From: Notospermus geniculatus
Lineage: Eukaryota; Nemertea; Pilidiophora; Heteronemertea; Lineidae
NCBI GenBank assembly: GCA_002633025.1
Contig: NMRB01002535.1
Location: forward strand, 1 to 64,000
Reading direction: 5' to 3'
DNA: 64,000 nucleotides
Numbering within the stretch: the stretch's first letter is position 1; each line of letters starts with the position of its first letter. The notes under the pieces were generated by a model. That model searched no databases. It was not told the DNA's origin and saw only the letters and a program-made list of their open reading frames with translations. Of this stretch, positions 12,511-23,996 are shown in pieces. A program made the position numbers and the translations under genes.

Positions 12511-12901
12511 CTCTAGCGTCCAATGGAAATACCTAGTATGTCACATTTTGTTGTTTTCGAGAAAAATGGTTTGATGTGGAATGACAACTTGGAAGAGTTT
12601 TGTTGTGGAAGACACTTCTAATTAAAAATATGTCATACAACAGGATTAAATGCAATTTGCTCTGTTTTACCTCTGATTTCATGCTAAATTTGCAAAGGTA
12701 AAAACGTAGTAAGTCACAATTCTGATGACATAGACCTAAAAACCGAGTAAGTGCACCACTGTCTTTCCGAGGTTTTGGCGAACATTTTGCAAACAAAAAC
12801 TGTTTATTATGATGAAACAATAACTAGTAAGTACGAATTTGGCCTTAACTCATTTTTTCCAAAAATGTGACGTACTAGGTATTTCCATTGGACGCTAGAA
12901 T
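12511..12901. mobile_element. ~390-bp MITE
   Basis: Inverted ends TCTAGCGTCCAATGGAAATA and its complement (TATTTCCATTGGACGCTAGA) are about 40 bp long and continue into GTCACATTTT. The interior is non-coding. A separate small inverted pair, TATTATTGCACAATATG and its complement, lies just upstream at 12371-12480. Confidence 0.75.
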
Positions 12902-13258
12902 TTCACAGGTCAAATCGCAGACAATTACAGCGAAAATTTGAAATAGGCTGTGCCAATTCTGGACTATTACTTGATCCCACCAACATGCGCGCTGCAGTCG
13001 TGGCTTATTTGATAGGACCATATCGGCCGCAATTTTGGAGGGATTCTGCCAGTGACGTCACTTGGAAATTATTATGTAAATTTATTCAATTCACAATACG
13101 GCTGACGTACCGGAATGCAGATAGAAGGTGACCTCCATTTATCTCAGGATTTCCACCAATTGCGAAGATGCAAATAGACATATATCAAAATAATAGTCCC
13201 TACACCTATCACCTGCGCCAGCACCGGCCAATCAGATTCCCGAACGCGATCGGGACGA

Positions 13259-13665
13259 TCGGTGTAACGTTTTTCAGTGAGGTCCGTGTGCCAGTGTGAC
13301 ATTACAACAGACTGACGGAATAAACGGCGACTTGAATGGGCAACACACAGAGAAAATAACAGCGAGTCCCTTGCCCAGTGTGTTCCGAACAATGGGAATC
13401 ACACAGAAATATGGCCACACTGAAAAACGTTACACTACCTTGTCCTAACATGTGCAAAATTCCGATGTAAAATTGTAAGGACAGGTGTTATATCTGCCAG
13501 TGTTTCTGTGGGTCAGTGTTTGCCCTTGTTGTTTGGGAAACGTTGGCAGATAGATCGTCATGTTTCTCTGTGTGTGCCATTGTCAAGTCGCCGCTTATTC
13601 CGTCAGACAATAGGAGGTGAACACTCACAGATGGGGAACACTGGCAGATGTTACACCGGGTACCA
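13259..13665. repeat. nested inverted repeats around a GTGTAACGTTTTTCAGTG MITE
   Basis: GTGTAACGTTTTTCAGTG at 13261 and its complement near 13418-13435 bound a ~175-bp MITE. A segment inside it (13305-13356, containing GACGGAATAAACGGCGACTT) reappears inverted at 13562-13610. The second half also shares TATCTGCCAGTGTT/GGCAGATAGATCG with a related stretch at 10369-10425. Confidence 0.55.
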
Positions 13666-13966
13666 GTCTATACCGATTCTCCTAAACCCAGCTAGCGAGG
13701 ATCGTGGTACTAATCTACGTCGGCTTAACTGTCAATGCTGATTTTTGATTGCACAGGCGCCATCAGCACCGTCTGTAAGTTTCCCTTTCGTTACGTGGGA
13801 CCCGGTCACCGGGTCATCCAAACCCCCACGAAATTTCCGTGGGACCCGGTCTGCGGGTCCTGTATGATGGAAGGTTTAAGTTAGAACAGATTTTTGTTAA
13901 AGCAGTTTACGGATAAAACAGATTTGAAAATATGGGCTTCCGTAAGCTGGTGACCATACATGCCAG

Positions 13967-14310
13967 TCACGAAAGGGATTTATGTAACACACCAATTTCT
14001 TTTGAAGGTGAAATTCTCTCCCCGAACTACCCAAACGGTTACCCTAGCAATCCGAGCTCCACCTGGTTCAAACGGATAGGAACCAATGCAGACAAGGTGT
14101 TTCACTTCACAGTTTACACTATGGATATTCCGCATGGGGAGACCTTGTTCGTGAGGCAGGGTCAAGATTGTAGATACTACGAAATACAAACATTCGACAC
14201 CAAAATGGATGCCGCTTCATTGCCGTTCACATTCTTCAGTACAATGAATACCGTATGCTTTTCCCTGGTTCGGTTTTATGGAGGGGGCAGGTTCAAAATA
14301 GGCTACAAAG
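13967..14310 (+). CDS. CUB domain 1 exon of a CUB/CCP extracellular gene
   Basis: The translated exon gives a CUB domain (secreted beta-sandwich binding module) with the LSPNYPNGYP signature near its start. It ends GYKG at donor AAAG|GTAATG in phase 1. Cysteines are present at LCNTP, QDCRYY and NTVCFS. The usual second cysteine of the C-x-W motif is replaced (SSTWF), so the first disulfide is missing. The 5' border is my estimate (CCAG at 13963); an in-frame ATG also exists at 13932. The next exon, CUB 2, joins in phase. Confidence 0.75.
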
Positions 14311-14354
14311 GTAATGTACCTAATGAAAAAGAAGTGTCAAAGTGCATGGAGCAA

Positions 14355-14415
14355 TGAAAACAGCCAAGCCTACCACCAATAAGGTCGCAGGTTCGATCCC
14401 CCTGCGTCGTTCCAA
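14355..14415 (+). repeat. tRNA T-arm-like fragment, possible SINE
   Basis: GCAGGTTCGATCCCCCTGC forms a T-arm and B box. No acceptor stem or anticodon arm can be assembled around it. A comparable fragment, GTAGGTTCGAATCCCATGG, lies near 15558. Confidence 0.25.
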
Positions 14416-14628
14416 TTCATCGCGATCTTCTTCTTCTGGACCAGGTCATTCATCATGCCTGTACAGCCTAAACCAAAAGTAAATGCCCAGCCAGTTTCCG
14501 AAATATTTCCATAAAATTTAAGGTTTTTCTGAGCAACCTCTCTTTTCTTAGACATTTGGGCATTTGAATGTTTGGCTGTTTTTACCACTACAAACTCGAA
14601 AATAAGGGTAGCGATCGTTTTTTTCCAG

Positions 14629-15000
14629 CGTTTCCAAAGTGTAGTGGTAAGGTAACCTTCCCTGACGGCGAATTGATCAGTCCGAACTACCCGTATATGG
14701 CAGGGAGAAAATCGTACAATTGCCGATGGACGTTGATCGCTTCCAAAGGACAAATCATCCAATTCCACTTGCTCGATATCGCTATTACAGCGAATAGCCA
14801 TTGTTCGGATGACTATCTCCAGTTGACCGGCTTGAATAAGCAGGAGTATCCGTCGGGATCGACAAAAATGTGCTGTACGATTGACAAACAGCAGAACAGG
14901 ACTATCCAGACGGTGAAAAATGTTGTTGACGTCGTCTACGATAATTATATCGGGTGGAATCTTTTCGATGCGGAACGAGGGTTTTGGATGAAGTATGAAG
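14629..15000 (+). CDS. CUB domain 2 exon
   Basis: The acceptor TTTTTCCAG at 14620-14628 and the donor GAAG|GTATGG at 15001 give a phase-1/phase-1 exon that joins CUB 1. The domain shows ISPNYP, the C-x-W pair (YNCRW), HCSDDYLQL and MCC. It therefore keeps all four canonical cysteines plus one extra. CUB domains bind proteins or carbohydrates outside the cell. The following CCP exons suggest a secreted or membrane-bound complement-like or adhesion protein. Confidence 0.85.
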
Positions 15001-15106
15001 GTATGGTAGCAGTCTTTATTCAGGCGTATGGAAAATCTTTACTGACGTCATAACGGTCACGTGACTGCTAAGAATCTGCCATGTTGGCCGTCAAATCGTT
15101 GACAAC

Positions 15107-15842
15107 GTACACTTAAAAAATTCTTGTCACCGCAACTTGTCTGCGAATATTGACGATATGCTTTAGTCAATCTGACGAGTTACTTGTCATGGCGAGTTGC
15201 ACATTTCTGTGACGAGTTCAGTTTGTCCAGTTGACAAGATCTCTAGTTATGCCGATAAGTTGCAGGTGGCGGGACATTAGCGAGTTTGAGATCAGCGACT
15301 TATCACTGATCCTTTTACGTACAAGGATAGATTTCTGTACAACGAGGACACATTTTGTGTACATTTCGATCCGTATAGCCTACGTAGGATCCGTGATAAG
15401 TTGCTGATCTCAAACTCCCTATTTATATTGCGCATGCGCTACCCTCACATCCATCGCACAATTTCAAACGCTAAGAATGCTGTCACCATCGTTGCCTCAT
15501 TCATGGCCGCGTGGGTTTAGGGCTTATGTCCGGTAGTTTGTATGTTTCATAGGTCGTAGGTTCGAATCCCATGGTAGGCTCTGAAATGTGGTAGGTTTTT
15601 TCTGTCATATGCAGCTGTTGTTAGTACTTGTAACTGCCGTATGACAGTCTCTTAGCGCATAATTTTTAATTTTTGTTTAGCCTGAATGACAAGACGTATT
15701 TGTTTCAATGATAAGGTGTTTCTTTTCCGAGGACGACAAGTTGAAAACTTGTCAGTTGACAAGATAGACCCTGTCAATTTAAGCATATGGCTGAGAACGA
15801 GTTCCAGCTCGTCAGTACGACAAGAAATTTTTTAGAGTGTAC
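15107..15842. mobile_element. ~736-bp TIR transposon with a nested MITE
   Basis: Ends are ACACTTAAAAAATTCTTGTC and the complement of GACAAGAAATTTTTTAGAGTGT. GTAC flanks both sides. Nested at 15277-15420 is a second inverted repeat (GAGTTTGAGATCAGCGACTTATCAC and complement, 4 mismatches). A B-box-like GGTTCGAATCC lies at 15561-15571. There is no transposase frame. Confidence 0.7.
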
Positions 15843-15879
15843 AAAAGAGTCACTTCATGACATTTTGACGCCAAAACGG

Positions 15880-16850
15880 CGGCATCGTGTCGTCATCAAA
15901 CAAATTTGTTGATGGGAAAAAAATGACGTGGCTGCAGTATGTCACACAAAAAATAGTGCCAATGGCACTGTGCCCGCTTGGCTTGAAGCAGAGTGGTGGG
16001 AATCATCAGCAACCCCATAAAAGCCATTTAGGTACAAACATGCTAAATTGCCATATTAATCTCTTGACTAAGAACATGCAAACCATTAGAAAAAGAGCCA
16101 ATTTCGTAATTTCAGGCGAACTTTGACCTCTGTGACCTTGAAAAGTAGGTCAAATTAAAAACTCGGGTACTATATCTTATGTATCCTTATTAGATATACC
16201 CATGAAAAAAATTTGACAAAAATCCATCTCTTGGTTATGGAGATCCAAGATACAAAAAAGCACAAAATTGACACACAAAGTAATAATAAACAAGAAGTCA
16301 ATCTCCAGAATTCACGAATTTTCGACCCCAACCGGGGTCTTTTTCAGGTGGAACTTTACAATCTGAAACTCTAGAAAAGACTCAAAAAAAAGACTTTTCT
16401 AGAGTTTCAGATTGTAAAGTTCCACCTGAAAAAGACCCCGGTTGGGGTCGAAAATTCGTGAATTCTGGAGATTGACTTCTTGTTTATTATTTCTTGGTTA
16501 TGGAGAAATAGCACTTTCAGTGATTTTGGTTTTGGCCCCCTAGTGGCAAAGTCAAGAATCAGATTTCACCGAAAGTTTGTCTGTAAGTTGCTATAACCTA
16601 GAGGTACTTGTGTACAAACTTTCAACATGATAGTTCAAACCATTATCAAGATATAGCCCTTTGAAATCTTTCACAAAACGCCCCCTGGAGGCCAATAGGA
16701 ATCCAATCGTGCTCAAAATCGAACTCGACCTAGATCTTAGGCCCATATATAGACCCACCGAAGACCAAAAAGATTCGTCAAAAAACAAAGGCGCTAGAGC
16801 GCTAACAAACCAGAAGTTTACGGACGAAGCGCCGTACCGCCGTACGGACT
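15880..16850 (+). repeat. interspersed repeat family R1, copy B
   Basis: It contains the family segments TTTGACCTCTGTGACCTTGA, GTATCCTTATTAGATATACC and a CCCCCTGGAGGCCAATA block homologous to the GGCCGCCAGGTGGCG block of the copy at 28984-30180. It is interrupted by the palindrome at 16282-16491. The short open frames in it are not genes. Confidence 0.6.
16282..16491. mobile_element. 210-bp near-perfect palindrome (fold-back element)
   Basis: Two arms of about 100 bases are almost exact reverse complements, from AATAATAAACAAGAAGTCAA on the left to its complement on the right. Only a short A-rich centre is unpaired. It lies inside repeat copy B, whose TTGGTTATGGAGA sequence appears on both sides. 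Confidence 0.85.
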
Positions 16851-17316
16851 AACGCAAGACAGACCACCACTAAATGACCCCAACCACAGCATAAGCCCTG
16901 CTGGGCCTTGCGGCTAAGCGGGCTAAAAAGCAAATAGTTGGCGACAACTCCACTCAGCTATAGTATTATTGTGTCACAGGTATTCACTTGCAGTCAGGAG
17001 TTTGCATTTGATGCAGGACAAATCAACTTAATAGGAGCTGTCAGCGAGTTGACCACTAGGTGTCACTACGGCCCAATTCAATGCATCTAGCGGACCCAGT
17101 CATTATTGATCGAGCAGCGATCACGTACATTTTCTTGTACATTGGTCCGCTGGACCTTTGCTGCCATCTGTTGGGAATATGCGCGGCAGGCATGACTGCT
17201 CCTATTGGTGACGGAATCGGTTCGCGTTTGGGGTTAGATTTTGCGATGTTTAACTCTATTATTTGTTCATTTCTGAAATCGTGCACAGCAAGTGAAAATC
17301 ATTTTTTTCATTATAG

Positions 17317-17517
17317 TTCTTGGCTGCAGGGCAGAGGACCTCAAAATCCAAGGTACACCCGAACCAACCCTAATGAACGGAGCACAATACTATAATTACG
17401 GGTATGTCGCAACGTTTAAATGTCCATGGGGTTACAAGTTTAGGAGCGGTGTCAAATCTCTGTCTTTCGTTTGCCAAAACAACAGGAAGTGGAACGGAAA
17501 TACAGATCACTGTGTAG
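17317..17517 (+). CDS. CCP (sushi) exon 1
   Basis: Acceptor TTTTTTTCATTATAG at 17316 and donor GTAG|GTAAGT at 17518 give a 201-bp phase-1 exon. The module has four cysteines in the order GCRAE, FKCPWGY, FVCQN and HCVG, plus the conserved W (KWNGN). CCP modules are short extracellular beta domains found in complement and adhesion proteins. It lies downstream of the two CUB exons in the same phase. Confidence 0.8.
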
Positions 17518-17519
17518 GT

Positions 17520-18089
17520 AAGTAGCCATGTTCCTTTTATAATGCAACTTTGACATTGGTGAGATTTTAATAGCAAACCTGACGAAACACGAAGTACGGA
17601 ATACAAAATTGGACTTCATTTGCATCTAATGTATTTCAGGAGATGGCTGCTACCACAGATATCGCCGGCAAGAGCGTTATTTAGCATATGACGTAAGACC
17701 GATAGAGTTACTGTCGGTTCATATTAAATTTAAAATATTAATTTATTAAATTTATCTTTCGTTTCGACTTCGTAGCTATTTAATGATTTAAAAAAATTCA
17801 ACATGCACTCTCGATCAACCTAGAATCGCTTCTAAGACATCACTGCCTAATTTTCGATCAGTGACGCCTACTCCACCACGTTGAAGTCACATGTTAGTCA
17901 TACAATTGGCATTGCAACAGGCCTGTGAATAGGGCCGTAAAGGTGCTAATACAATTAGTTTTGACGAAGGGTCATTGATTTCGTGCATTGGTTTTCATTG
18001 ATAAGAGATTTACAGGGTGTCGTGTAAGACACTGAACCAGTTGGTCGGATGCCTCAGAGACAATGCATAGATTTCTGAAGAAAAAGCTG
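17520..18089. other. intronic sequence without recognised features
   Basis: This is AT-rich intron of the CUB/CCP gene. I see no repeat or coding signal. Confidence 0.4.
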
Positions 18090-18263
18090 CGTGCAATGGG
18101 GACCCTAGCTACGATAGAGGGCAGCACACCGAAACCCGGTCCTATACAATGGACACCTTTTGTGTGGGAAATTGATCAGGACCGGGATGTCAGTTTCATT
18201 TCAATAGTTTCAACCACTAGTGACACCTATTGAAGCAGTGGCCTAGGGTCCCCATTGCATAAG
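18090..18263. mobile_element. ~174-bp MITE
   Basis: Ends TGCAATGGGGACCCTAG and its complement (CTAGGGTCCCCATTGCA) are inverted. A second pair, CCCGGTCCT/AGGACCGGG, sits inside. Confidence 0.7.
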
Positions 18264-19037
18264 GACAATTAAAAAAGAATTTCCATTGAAACACAACACA
18301 ATGACCCTATCCTGGGCCTTTGACTTGCCCACAGTCATGACAGTCGGTTACGTTCTGGAAAAGTACACTTTGACCCAAGCGGCTTTAGCTTACCCTGAAC
18401 TTTATACTTATCAGTCATGAAAGGATTAATTTCTGCCCCCCCCCCCCCATACGGTTACGATCACAAGTAGGGCCTACCGTTGTTTGATTCTGGGCTGTTT
18501 TCATTCTTTTCGGAACACCCTCTATACCACGGCATTTTGCACACAGAAGATTCGCCCGAGTAATTATCGACCAATTCACATTGACCGCTAGAAAGTGACC
18601 AGGCGTGCAACAGCGAGCGGTTGGTCGGTCATTGATGGCGCGAAAAACGACTCACTGCATATTAATGAATGGGGCGTGAATTTTGTTTGGAGTGTTTTGA
18701 TGTCTTAGAAGCGATTCTAGGTTATATTTATATGCTAAAAGACGCACTGGCAGCAGGGAGTTTTTGTGCTACCAACCATCTCCAGAAGTACGTTAGGTCC
18801 AGGAAATGAAGTAGTATTTCGTATTTCGTTCGACGTATTTCGTCAGGTCTACGAAACTTTACGCCACTGACAACTGAATCAAGGCCTACAGTTAGGCCTA
18901 AGTTCTGTTATAAAGGATCAATTTTCTGAAGGACTGAGTGGGTGGGATTGAAACCATGTGAATAAGCTGCTTAACTGTGTTGCCTGACATTATTTTAAGT
19001 ATGAAAACTCTTCGCACTCTATTCCATCCATATACAG

Positions 19038-19214
19038 AGATCATCTGCAATAACCCTGGTCTGCCAGCTCATGGGTCGGTGACCTTCACCAACGGTCACA
19101 AGATCAACAGCGTGGCCAGGTACACGTGCATGAACAGTACCACTCTGGTCGGAGAACACACGAGGATATGTACTGAGGATGGAGTTTGGAATGGGACGGT
19201 ACCGATATGCAAAG
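19038..19214 (+). CDS. CCP exon 2 (unit U1)
   Basis: A 177-bp phase-1 exon between ATACAG and AAAG|GTAAGG. It starts EIICNNPGLPAHGSV and has four cysteines and the W in GVWNGTVP. It is the most diverged of four related copies (25509, 31145 and 32038 are the others). Upstream homology shared by the four units starts near 18735 (ATGCTAAAAGACGCACTGGC). Confidence 0.85.
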
Positions 19215-19654
19215 GTAAGGGAGGGCGGGGCTGGTTGTAACACTTTCTCGTTTGAGGTCCAATACGTAAAGGACTAAAGTGAACGAACGAAAACGTAAAG
19301 ATTCACCATTGTAACCGGTGATGTGGTTGGTGAGGAGTAAACGGATTGATATGTGGCTCGGCGCCACTGGTCAGGTCCAGTTTGCTTACGTCCTGTCTGT
19401 GTTTGGTTCATTAGTAAACAATAACTAACATTGACAGCTTTGTATGAGGTGACTAATCTCCATGAGGCGAGCTTGACAATCACCCGGTATGCTGAGGCCA
19501 GCTCACCAACTCGCAGAAGAATTCTAAGAATTCTAGGAAGAATCCTAGGAATCCACCATTGATTTTCAAGCTGATTTTGCGTTGCGACTTGCTTTGCAAC
19601 TGGGCACTCCATCGCCGTAGTGGCCTCGCTGTGCACAATGCCATTTTACTCCAC

Positions 19655-20548
19655 TGTAAAGCGAGTGATCCACTGTTGCGATTTTGGCTTGAGAAGGGGT
19701 TGCGATCCCTTGCGATCACATTATATGGCAATCTGAAATCCTTATATGGTGATCGTAAAGGCCGTGATCCACTGTCCCGATTTTTCACCGCATGCGGTCG
19801 CAGGCGAACTTACGACCTGATCTGCGGTCTCGCCTGGGATCGGACCGTAGCAGTGGATCAGCTACAAGGTTTTCGCCGCAGACTGAACTATGGTCAATTT
19901 CATGCCTGCGACCGCCTCAGGCAGGAACTTCGGCCTTGCGATCGGATCAAACATGTTTGATTTTGTCGTAGGTCGTAAGGACGCCGTCGGTATGCCGGAG
20001 CAGATTATCCAATTGAAACAGGTTATTTAATGACGTAAAGGCGCTTTACCGAGATAGACAGACATGCGTGCCATAAAGTTCCAGTACTGTTTGACATCAA
20101 TCCCTTCCATGACTTCCACTTTCTTGCTTTTATCACGTTGATGTTGATGCTGTTGTTGTTGTTGATGATGATGTTGATGTTGTTGTTGTAGATATTGATG
20201 TTGTTTTCGTCCGCCCTCGACCAGAAGGTACTCATCGTCTTCAGTTACTGCCAGGACAGCGACTACAGCTAAAAGCGTTTCCGACTGCATCTTAAGTCTC
20301 GTCTTAACTGCGCCGGCGCAATGGATCTACTTTTGAACCTACAACAGTTGGCCTCAGGCCGCCGCAGACTTAATCTTAACTTGATGGTAGGCAAACGTAC
20401 GGCGGCCTGCGATCATGTCGTAGATCGTAAGCTCGCCTGCGGCGGCGACTTAGGCGTATCTTAACTGCGCCGGGACAGGGGATTCTAGGCTTAAGGAACC
20501 GCAACCACGTCTCAAACCAAAATCGCAACAGTGGATCACCCGCTTAAG
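19655..20548. mobile_element. ~890-bp TIR transposon
   Basis: The left arm (GTGATCCACTGTTGCGATTTTGG at about 19664) pairs with its complement at 20513-20535, with flanking similarity over about 45 bases. Inside are further GATC-rich inverted segments and a small minus-strand open frame at 20027-20290. Confidence 0.7.
20027..20290 (-). CDS. hypothetical 87-residue His/Gln-rich ORF
   Basis: The frame begins MQSETLLAVVAVLAVTEDD, which could be a short signal peptide. It continues with a Gln/His tract from a CAA/CAT repeat and ends with a non-repetitive tail (VKQYWNFMARMSVYLGKA). It lies inside the transposon at 19655-20548, so it may be a captured exon or a chance frame through a trinucleotide repeat. 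I do not recognise the family. Confidence 0.2.
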   Translation of the reverse strand: MQSETLLAVVAVLAVTEDDEYLLVEGGRKQHQYLQQQHQHHHQQQQQHQHQRDKSKKVEVMEGIDVKQYWNFMARMSVYLGKAPLRH

Positions 20549-21136
20549 ACGATTGTAATGAAGGGAAGGCTCTTGTACAAAATAGTGGATGTCTGCGTTG
20601 TCGAAGTCCCTAGCTTGTGAATCGACAGAGGAGATTGAGTTGCTGTCGGAGTAGGGGCATTGATAACCTGGGTGCCTGTCGCCAGTGAAGTTCCGGGATT
20701 GATCCCTAGTCCAACCCAATCCTCTTGCAGTGGAGCGGGCGACTCTCTTTGACAGTTTGGGTTTTCTTAGGAAAATTATGTTTCATCCTACATGTACATT
20801 ACATAAAAATCCCCAATATTGCCTAAAGAGCCAATAATGAACAAGTCAGAGCTCAGGGTTCTCGAATCATTGTTTGAAAAAGTACTCCGGTTTCCTCCCT
20901 CGTTACATACAAATCACCCAACATTGTCGAAAAGCCAATCATGAGACCAATAAATAAGAGCTCTCACGGTTCTCGATTCAGTTTGAAAAAACTCCGGTTT
21001 CTCCTGCTGAATATGAGATCAAGCGACAATGACACCGTAATTAGCGTTAGATAATTATTACCCCTTTAATTAAACCTCCCAAGGGATTTTTACATCTCAC
21101 GTTGGGACTTTCATTGAGAAGTAAAATACTGTAGCT

Positions 21137-21454
21137 TAAAGGTGCTCTAGTTCGAATTGTAAACATTAAGGTGTGCCACCTGTTGTCAACTTCTGGTACT
21201 AACAAATCAGATAAAATCGAATTAAATCTCGCCTTTCACAACTTTTTGTTTGTTTTTGGGCGTAAAATCAAAAATATATTTCAGTTACAAGAATATTTAT
21301 CAAGATAGATATAAAAATAGATAACATTAATGTTTTGGTATACACGGTGCTGCCACCAGTCCTGTCCGAGGAAAATAACTATTGTAATCAACCATGTACA
21401 TGTAAATAAACAAACCGAAATATTTCGAATTCGAACTACAGTAGAGCACCTTTA
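21137..21454. mobile_element. ~318-bp MITE
   Basis: TAAAGGTGCTCTAGTTCGAATT at the left matches the complement of the right end (AGAGCACCTTTA preceded by GAATTCGAACTAC) with a small indel. The interior is non-coding. Confidence 0.65.
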
Positions 21455-22560
21455 AAAGGAAATTGTTGAAGCAGTGGCATTTATAACCTTACGGATGTAA
21501 TAACTGTCGTGCATTTGACAGGGAAATTTAGTGATCGATCAAGATGTCAACATTCCGCGTTTTCTACCTCCATGCAGTATACACGTATGTAATGCTAATG
21601 ATTGAGTCGCGCTTCAATCAAATCACGGACTCGATTGGTACCACGATCCTCCGCTAGGAATCACGGTGAATAACTTTCCGCGTTGACTCCTCCTACTATT
21701 ATTTGTCGAGCTATAGCTGTGGCGACGAAAATCACTCTCCTGCGGCCAGGCTAGGCTTTTACTGCTGTTACAATGCAAAAGAGTACTTTTCTTTGAGGAA
21801 TACGTCTTGTAATTGGCCCCGCCTTCTATTCATAAACCGAACGTAACATGAACGTATGCCTTGATCACGTGTTATAAACTCGCCAATCGTTGATGCCGTT
21901 CCATGCGTCATGGACGAAAATTTTACGTTTTCGTTTGGGACTTTATACCTTTACCTTCCAAATTACAGGACGTATCCATAACCTGCTTTGTCTTTTGAAT
22001 ATTTGATGTCAATGTTTACTTGTGCATGAAACAAAGCTTAGCCATTTCTGTCCAATGTCTCTGAAAAATGGATCCAGAGTCGACTGTTACAACCAACCAC
22101 GACAAAAAATTATGAGGTTGGTTGTAACACATCTCAAAAGGTGAGCATAGCAACTTTCCCTTTATTTCTTCATGTGTTTCTTAAAGTGACACATGGTTGT
22201 TTCTTCAAATGAACTTCAAAACACAGCAAATCCGCTCTTCTTACAAAAAATTGATTGATTGAACAGTCCACAGGATGAGGGATGAGGATAGATGAAAACC
22301 TCAATTTTGCCTCTCTCTAAACATGCTAAAAGTGGTGAGTTGGGCAATTTGGGGTTTTACCATTTTCTCAAAACCTGAAAAAATGAGATAGGGAATTATC
22401 TTATAGCAGGCTGACATAACGTTTGTTACAACCCCCCCCCCCCCCAGTTCTGGTCAAATGTATGTTGCAATACGAAAGCATGTGGAAGTGGGCCTTATCA
22501 CACTGGCCCAGTTGCACAGACTAAACTTCATTAAAAAATATTCAAATAGTATTTTAACAA
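21455..22560. other. intron without recognised features
   Basis: No gene seen. It contains a run of C at 22431-22446; a similar run occurs near 18438. Confidence 0.4.
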
Positions 22561-23266
22561 ACTTCTAAAACTTCACAGGCGGTGAAGCAGGAGAGCTTTT
22601 CTGATCATGTCATTTATTACTTACTTGTACTAAAAACGTTTTTTGTCAATTTTTTGCAAAGTCAATTCGGACATGCAGATGCCCTTTGGAACAAATATGG
22701 CAAATATCAATTTCAATATATGTCAGGAATCTCAGCCCCTACCAGCGGATATTCAAGGAAATATTAGACCCGTTACAACCTGCCCCTATCTTGCTATAAA
22801 AGGCTGTTGTAAGTACAGCAACGAGATCATAGGTGGCGCCAGCAGCTGAGAAACAATGTATTTGGGGCCAGGTATTGACATTTAGTGCACATTTTACGTG
22901 ACGTCTAGCCAAAATAGGAAGTTTTCTCAAAGCGTCCGAAACGCAAACGCGAACGCTTTTATAGTTCGATGGCACGAAGAGAGCACCAAACGAAAGGATA
23001 CACTTTCGGATTGGCGTTTATAGTTTTGGGGTTCGGCGAAAGCTTGAACTCAGGTTGAGCCACAGCTTTTCAATTGTTCAGGTTCGCCAAGGTATGATGT
23101 GACAGTGGAGAAGTTGTGGCTCAACCTGAGTTCAAGATAATCTTCGTTGGTGCATACGGCCCTTTAGGGCTAGTGCGCAGTTGTAGAAGGTCACGTAATG
23201 GCAGCCAATGCGAAAATACGGCTAATAAGGTTCCTGCAGTAATGCCTGCTTTTATTTTTCGTCAAG

Positions 23267-23360
23267 GCGCTGAGGTCCATGAATGTGGTGACCCAGGTGA
23301 CCCACCCAACGGATTCAAAGCCAACGTCAGTGATTCAGATAAGGATTCAAATTCAGAGAG
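23267..23360 (+). CDS. CCP exon 3a (first half of a split module)
   Basis: Acceptor TCAAG|GC and donor AGAG|GTGAAG give a 94-bp exon entering in phase 1 and leaving in phase 2. It encodes the N-terminal half of a CCP module (HECGDPGDPPNGF). The second half is at 23646-23767. Confidence 0.75.
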
Positions 23361-23645
23361 GTGAAGATGGCTTTTATCATATGTTCATGAGGGCTACCGT
23401 AGTCGTCGATTCGTTATTTCGTTCGAACACGAGTTGAGAAAGTCACGTGAAAGTGGCGTGCTTCCATGTGAAATAATCTGACTGATGATCGACTGTGTGG
23501 TCACAATACGTTTTGTCCTTGTCTTTGTTTTTTCATTGAAAAATGTTGAAGGTTGTGCTGCTGCCGAAACAAGCAAGGGCACATCTCTCGAAAGCGACAA
23601 CTGACGTGACTGTATATTTGTAACTTGAACTTATTTTCCTGGCAG

Positions 23646-23767
23646 GAGTTACCCGTTCGGGTCTGTCATCAGTTACAAATGTTATGTTGGTTATTATATG
23701 GCTGTTGGTGGCGAAAGAACCTGTCAAAAAAACGGGACCTGGAGTGATGAGGCACCTAAATGCGAGG
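23646..23767 (+). CDS. CCP exon 3b (second half of a split module)
   Basis: Acceptor CCTGGCAG and donor GAGG|GTAAGT give an exon that continues 23267-23360 in phase. It contributes SYKCYVGY, ERTCQKNGTWSD and PKCE, completing the four cysteines and the W of a CCP module. A near-identical copy is at 32965-33086. Confidence 0.8.
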
Positions 23768-23996
23768 GTAAGTTCCGTAGATCTGTAGTTCATGTCACTA
23801 ACTTCGAGGTCACCAACGTGTTCGCGAGCAGTGAGTGAGTTTAGCAGCTTAATACCCGTAGGACACGTTGCATGGTGATCCGTGGTCCTGGTATCTTGTG
23901 CCTTCGCAAGGGCAAGTAAATAAAAGACCCCATTCTAATGAGGAACGTGAGTAGCTTGAGATGGCCTCTTCTGTACGTCAGAGGGATAATAATATA

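Noticed and set aside
14355-14415. Functional tRNA gene
   Set aside because: Only a T-arm-like segment is present; no acceptor stem or anticodon arm can be formed.
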